This document shows positions 61,853 to 64,000 of a stretch of 64,000 nt of DNA, one piece after another. The position numbers were made by a program, and so were the translations under genes. The notes beneath the pieces are model-generated. The model ran no database searches. It was not told where the DNA came from and saw only the letters and a list, made by a program, of their open reading frames with translations. The stretch is from an uncultured Chloroflexota bacterium (lineage in GTDB: Bacteria; Chloroflexota; Chloroflexia; Thermomicrobiales; UBA6265), in assembly GCA_937901745.1 (NCBI GenBank), contig CALGSZ010000088.1:1-64000 (forward strand), in the 5' to 3' direction. Numbering within the stretch: position 1 is the first letter of the stretch; the number at the start of each line of letters is the position of its first letter.

Positions 61853-62403
61853 GCGCTCCGCTCTCCTTCTCCCTTACCCGACGCTTGCGGCAGCCCGAGA
61901 TCAGCGAGCTCCGAGATATCAATCCGCTCGATGAGATTCGTCTGCTTATAGAACCCGCGAGGATTGCGAGGAACGTTGACGCCCGGTGTGAAGTCGAACG
62001 GCGGCAGCGCATAGCCCTCCGGCTGCGGCGCGTCGTTGTATTCGTGTCCCAGGGCGCGAATGGCAGCGGTCACGACCGGGCTGGCGTAGTAGGCGTAGCA
62101 GGTCGCCGAGTAAAGGAAGGAGAAGTATCCAGGCTCCTCCTCCTGCAGCCGCCGAACGGCCTCTGTTCGTTGCGACGGGTCCGCCTCGGCAAAGGACACG
62201 CCTGGCGAGCAGCGCGCGTCGAGGCGCTGCGCCAATTCCTGGACAGCCGAAGCTCCGAATCGCTCCCGCAAGCGGTCGGCCAGTAGCTCTTGCGCCCCAA
62301 CCGCCGAGGCTGGCGGGAAGCGATCATCACCAGGCAGAAGCGTCTCGACGAAGGCGGCCAACGTCCGCGCCAGGACCGTTGGAGATGGCGCCAGCGCCGT
62401 CAT
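61849..62403 (-). CDS. gluconate 2-dehydrogenase subunit 3 family protein
   Basis: 184 residues; helical region FVETLLPGDDRFPPASAVGAQ typical of subunit 3, and a C-terminal PQPEGYALPPFDF segment. No Tat signal is present, unlike many relatives, so the complex may be cytoplasmic. It overlaps both the cupin gene upstream and the GMC oxidoreductase downstream by 4 bases. Confidence 0.86.
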   Translation of the reverse strand: MTALAPSPTVLARTLAAFVETLLPGDDRFPPASAVGAQELLADRLRERFGASAVQELAQRLDARCSPGVSFAEADPSQRTEAVRRLQEEEPGYFSFLYSATCYAYYASPVVTAAIRALGHEYNDAPQPEGYALPPFDFTPGVNVPRNPRGFYKQTNLIERIDISELADLGLPQASGKGEGERSA

Positions 62404-62867
62404 CGCGAAGCCTCCGGAGCCGGCGACACCGCCGGGTGCTGATCCGCCGAAGAGCCCTCAAAGACCTCATATGGCGAAGGAGTCGGCCACTGCGGCCAGA
62501 GGGGCACGAGCATGATCCCCGCGACCACGACGAGCTGGAGCGTCTCATCGCCGGTGTTGTAGACGCGGTGGATCGTGCCCGGCCGGTTGAACACGGCGCA
62601 GCCGGGCGAGATCGGGTAGCGCTTGCCGTCCGATTCGATCTCGCCGCTGCCCTTGACAACGTAATAGACCTCCTCGCACCGGTGCCGGTGAAGCGGCGAG
62701 TGGTGGCCGGGATCGATCTCGACGACCCCGAGGCAGAGGGTCATCGCATCGAATCCCGTCTCGGGATAAATGAGCTTCAAGTCGCGGACGGAGCGGTCGG
62801 CCTGCTGCATCGGCGACCCCTCCAATATCTGTTCTGGATAGATGACTACTCGCTGCTCCACACTCAT
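62400..62867 (-). CDS. cupin-domain protein
   Basis: 155 residues with one cupin barrel: HHSPLHRHRCEEVYYVVKGSGEIESDG (motif 1, metal ligands H-x-H, E) and PGTIHRVYNTGDETLQLVVV (motif 2 His). It may be a sugar isomerase, dioxygenase or an oxalate-type enzyme; the small size gives no more hint. Overlaps the next gene by 4 bases and lies right after the GntR regulator. Confidence 0.84.
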   Translation of the reverse strand: MSVEQRVVIYPEQILEGSPMQQADRSVRDLKLIYPETGFDAMTLCLGVVEIDPGHHSPLHRHRCEEVYYVVKGSGEIESDGKRYPISPGCAVFNRPGTIHRVYNTGDETLQLVVVAGIMLVPLWPQWPTPSPYEVFEGSSADQHPAVSPAPEASR

Positions 62868-63733
62868 GCTCCTGCTCCTTTCTTGGATCGCGCGTGACTC
62901 GTGATTTTGAGTCTCGAAGGCTTGTCGGCGGAGTTGCTCGCGGGGACCGCGTCCGCTCGCTCAGTCCCTGACCCGTCTGCTTCGGGTTCCGACGAGCGCG
63001 CGTTCTCGGCGAGCCACTGGTCGATGTATCGGATCGCGTCTCGCAGGTGGCGGCGCATGGCCTCTTCCGCGCCGGGCGCATCCCCGGCCGAAACGGCCGC
63101 CAGGATCGCCTCGTGACCGGCAATGGCGCGCTCGATTTGGCCGGGAATCTGGAGACTGGCCCGGCGCTCCTCGCCGATCACGTGCATCACCTGCTCCATC
63201 AACTCGTCGATGATGGTGTTCGCCGTGGCGTGCGCCAGGAGCCGGTGGAACTCGGCATCCGCCGCGACCGCCATCGGTATATCCCCGCGCTGGGCGGCAA
63301 AGGTCATCTCCTCGATCGTGCCGCGCAGCGCCAGCTCCGTTTCGGGATCGCGCCGGCGCGCCGCGAGTGCCGCCAAGCCCGGCTCGATCAGCTCACGCAG
63401 CTCGAAAAGCTTGTGGACCCGATCGCTATGCTCGCGAAGCCACGACGCCAGCGACTCGCGATGGAGCATCGCCGGATCGCGGACGAACGTTCCGCGGCCG
63501 GGTTTGACCTCGACGTAGCCGGCGCTCTCCAGCGCGCGGATCGCCTCGCGCAGCGAGACCCGGCTGATGCCGAACTGCTGGCAAAGATCGCGCTCGCCGG
63601 GCAGGCGCGTACCGGCCGGCAGCTTGCCGGACTCGATCAGGTTGCGAATCTGCTCGGCCGCCGAGCTCCAGAGGTGGTCGCGGCGCACGCTGGCGAACAG
63701 CTGCTCCGGCGGGCCATTGCGCTCCGCGCTCAC
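62864..63733 (-). CDS. GntR/FadR-type transcriptional regulator
   Basis: 289 residues from GTG 63733, which overlaps the permease stop (GTGA). Winged helix with AGTRLPGERDLCQQFGISRVSLREAIRALESAGYVEVKPGRGTFV, then an FCD domain (ELRELIEPGLAALAARR, AADAEFHRLLAHATAN, GHEAILAAVSAGD) with His ligands that bind a metal and small acids. It probably controls this operon in response to the sugar acid or an intermediate. Confidence 0.92.
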   Translation of the reverse strand: MSAERNGPPEQLFASVRRDHLWSSAAEQIRNLIESGKLPAGTRLPGERDLCQQFGISRVSLREAIRALESAGYVEVKPGRGTFVRDPAMLHRESLASWLREHSDRVHKLFELRELIEPGLAALAARRRDPETELALRGTIEEMTFAAQRGDIPMAVAADAEFHRLLAHATANTIIDELMEQVMHVIGEERRASLQIPGQIERAIAGHEAILAAVSAGDAPGAEEAMRRHLRDAIRYIDQWLAENARSSEPEADGSGTERADAVPASNSADKPSRLKITSHARSKKGAGA

Positions 63734-64000
63734 TTGACGGCCCCCGTTGTCAATCCGCGAATTAGCCACCGCTGGAAGAAGAGCGCCACGATGTAGACGG
63801 GCGCCATGCCCGTCAGCGAGGCCGCGGCCATCTGGCCGAAGTTGACGAGGCGATCCCCCTGGAACAGGGCGATCCCGACTGGCAGCGTTTGCGTCTCTGG
63901 GCGATACGTGAGTGTCACGGCGAAGAGAAACTCGTTATAGGACAAGATCAGACAAATGATCCCGGTCGCGACGATGCCGGGAGCGATCAGCGGCGTCACG
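63730..64000 (-). CDS. carbohydrate ABC transporter permease (MalG type), partial
   Basis: The last 89 codons of an inner-membrane permease; the 5' end lies beyond the window. It has the C-terminal pattern of CUT1 permeases: LIAPGIVATGIICLILSYNEFLFAVTLT, RPETQTLPVGIALF, and the closing FFQRWLIRGLTTGAVK. This links the regulator, cupin and GMC oxidoreductase genes to uptake of a sugar. Confidence 0.9.
   Translation of the reverse strand, partial: VTPLIAPGIVATGIICLILSYNEFLFAVTLTYRPETQTLPVGIALFQGDRLVNFGQMAAASLTGMAPVYIVALFFQRWLIRGLTTGAVK

Noticed and set aside
1..64000. CRISPR arrays, tRNA or rRNA genes, insertion sequences
   Set aside because: No regularly spaced repeats, no T-loop signatures with cloverleaf arms, no transposase-like proteins or terminal inverted repeats were seen.

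Overview
The window is high-GC DNA with long, closely packed operons. The single-membrane style of its exported proteins (an LPETG-anchored wall protein, lipoproteins, a YkuD L,D-transpeptidase, DsbA plus VKOR instead of DsbB) together with CopC/CopD, DUF305 and ECF42-type genes suggests a Chloroflexota bacterium, probably of the Thermomicrobia/Sphaerobacter type. That assignment is inference from gene content; no rRNA or tRNA gene was seen. No insertion sequence, CRISPR array or integrase was found.

Layout. 1-3287: end of a ribose-type (CUT2) ABC transporter operon and a binding-protein-like gene without a signal peptide. 3418-5424: dynamin-like GTPase. 5583-9970 (minus strand): two PH-domain membrane proteins, a DtxR/MntR regulator, a PCYCGC lipoprotein and a DUF305 protein. 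The PCYCGC gene contains an in-frame TGA exactly where a redox Cys is expected, followed by a bacterial SECIS-like hairpin, so it is a candidate selenoprotein. 10125-14069: LmbE-type deacetylase, PncC, M16 peptidase, acetyltransferase and NadC. 14301-20129: L,D-transpeptidase, then a copper/metal block (His-rich protein, membrane-anchored exported protein, CopC, and a CopC-CopD-cytochrome c fusion). 20190-23679: methyltransferase, DsbA-like and VKOR oxidative-folding pair, RlmN. 23716-29477: exported proteins, a GSA-type aminotransferase, a nucleotidyltransferase-like protein and the LPETG surface protein.

29668-37979 (minus) is one carbohydrate operon: Tat-exported binding protein, RbsA-type ATPase, RbsC-type permease, cyclase-family hydrolase, sugar epimerase, SDR dehydrogenase and a DUF1537 four-carbon acid sugar kinase. 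It is driven from a promoter that carries a perfect 12-bp palindrome.

38378-49335 (minus) is a compact four-gene operon of visibly lower GC lying directly against the 3' end of mnmE, a known integration hot spot. It encodes a 1856-residue DUF1998-type DEAH helicase resembling DruE of Druantia, a coiled-coil protein with a decayed McrB-like AAA domain, and two proteins I do not recognise. I read it as a probable anti-phage defence island with an unusual partner set.

49666-55275 (minus) is the conserved rpmH-rnpA-yidD-yidC-jag block followed by a PfkB kinase and mnmE; dnaA is not next to rpmH. 55676-57946 is an ECF42 sigma factor with YCII and PhnB-type partners. 58004-60086 holds two exported proteins. 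60176-64000 (minus) is a sugar or polyol oxidation operon: ABC permease (cut by the window end), GntR/FadR regulator, cupin, gluconate-2-dehydrogenase subunit 3-like protein and GMC oxidoreductase.
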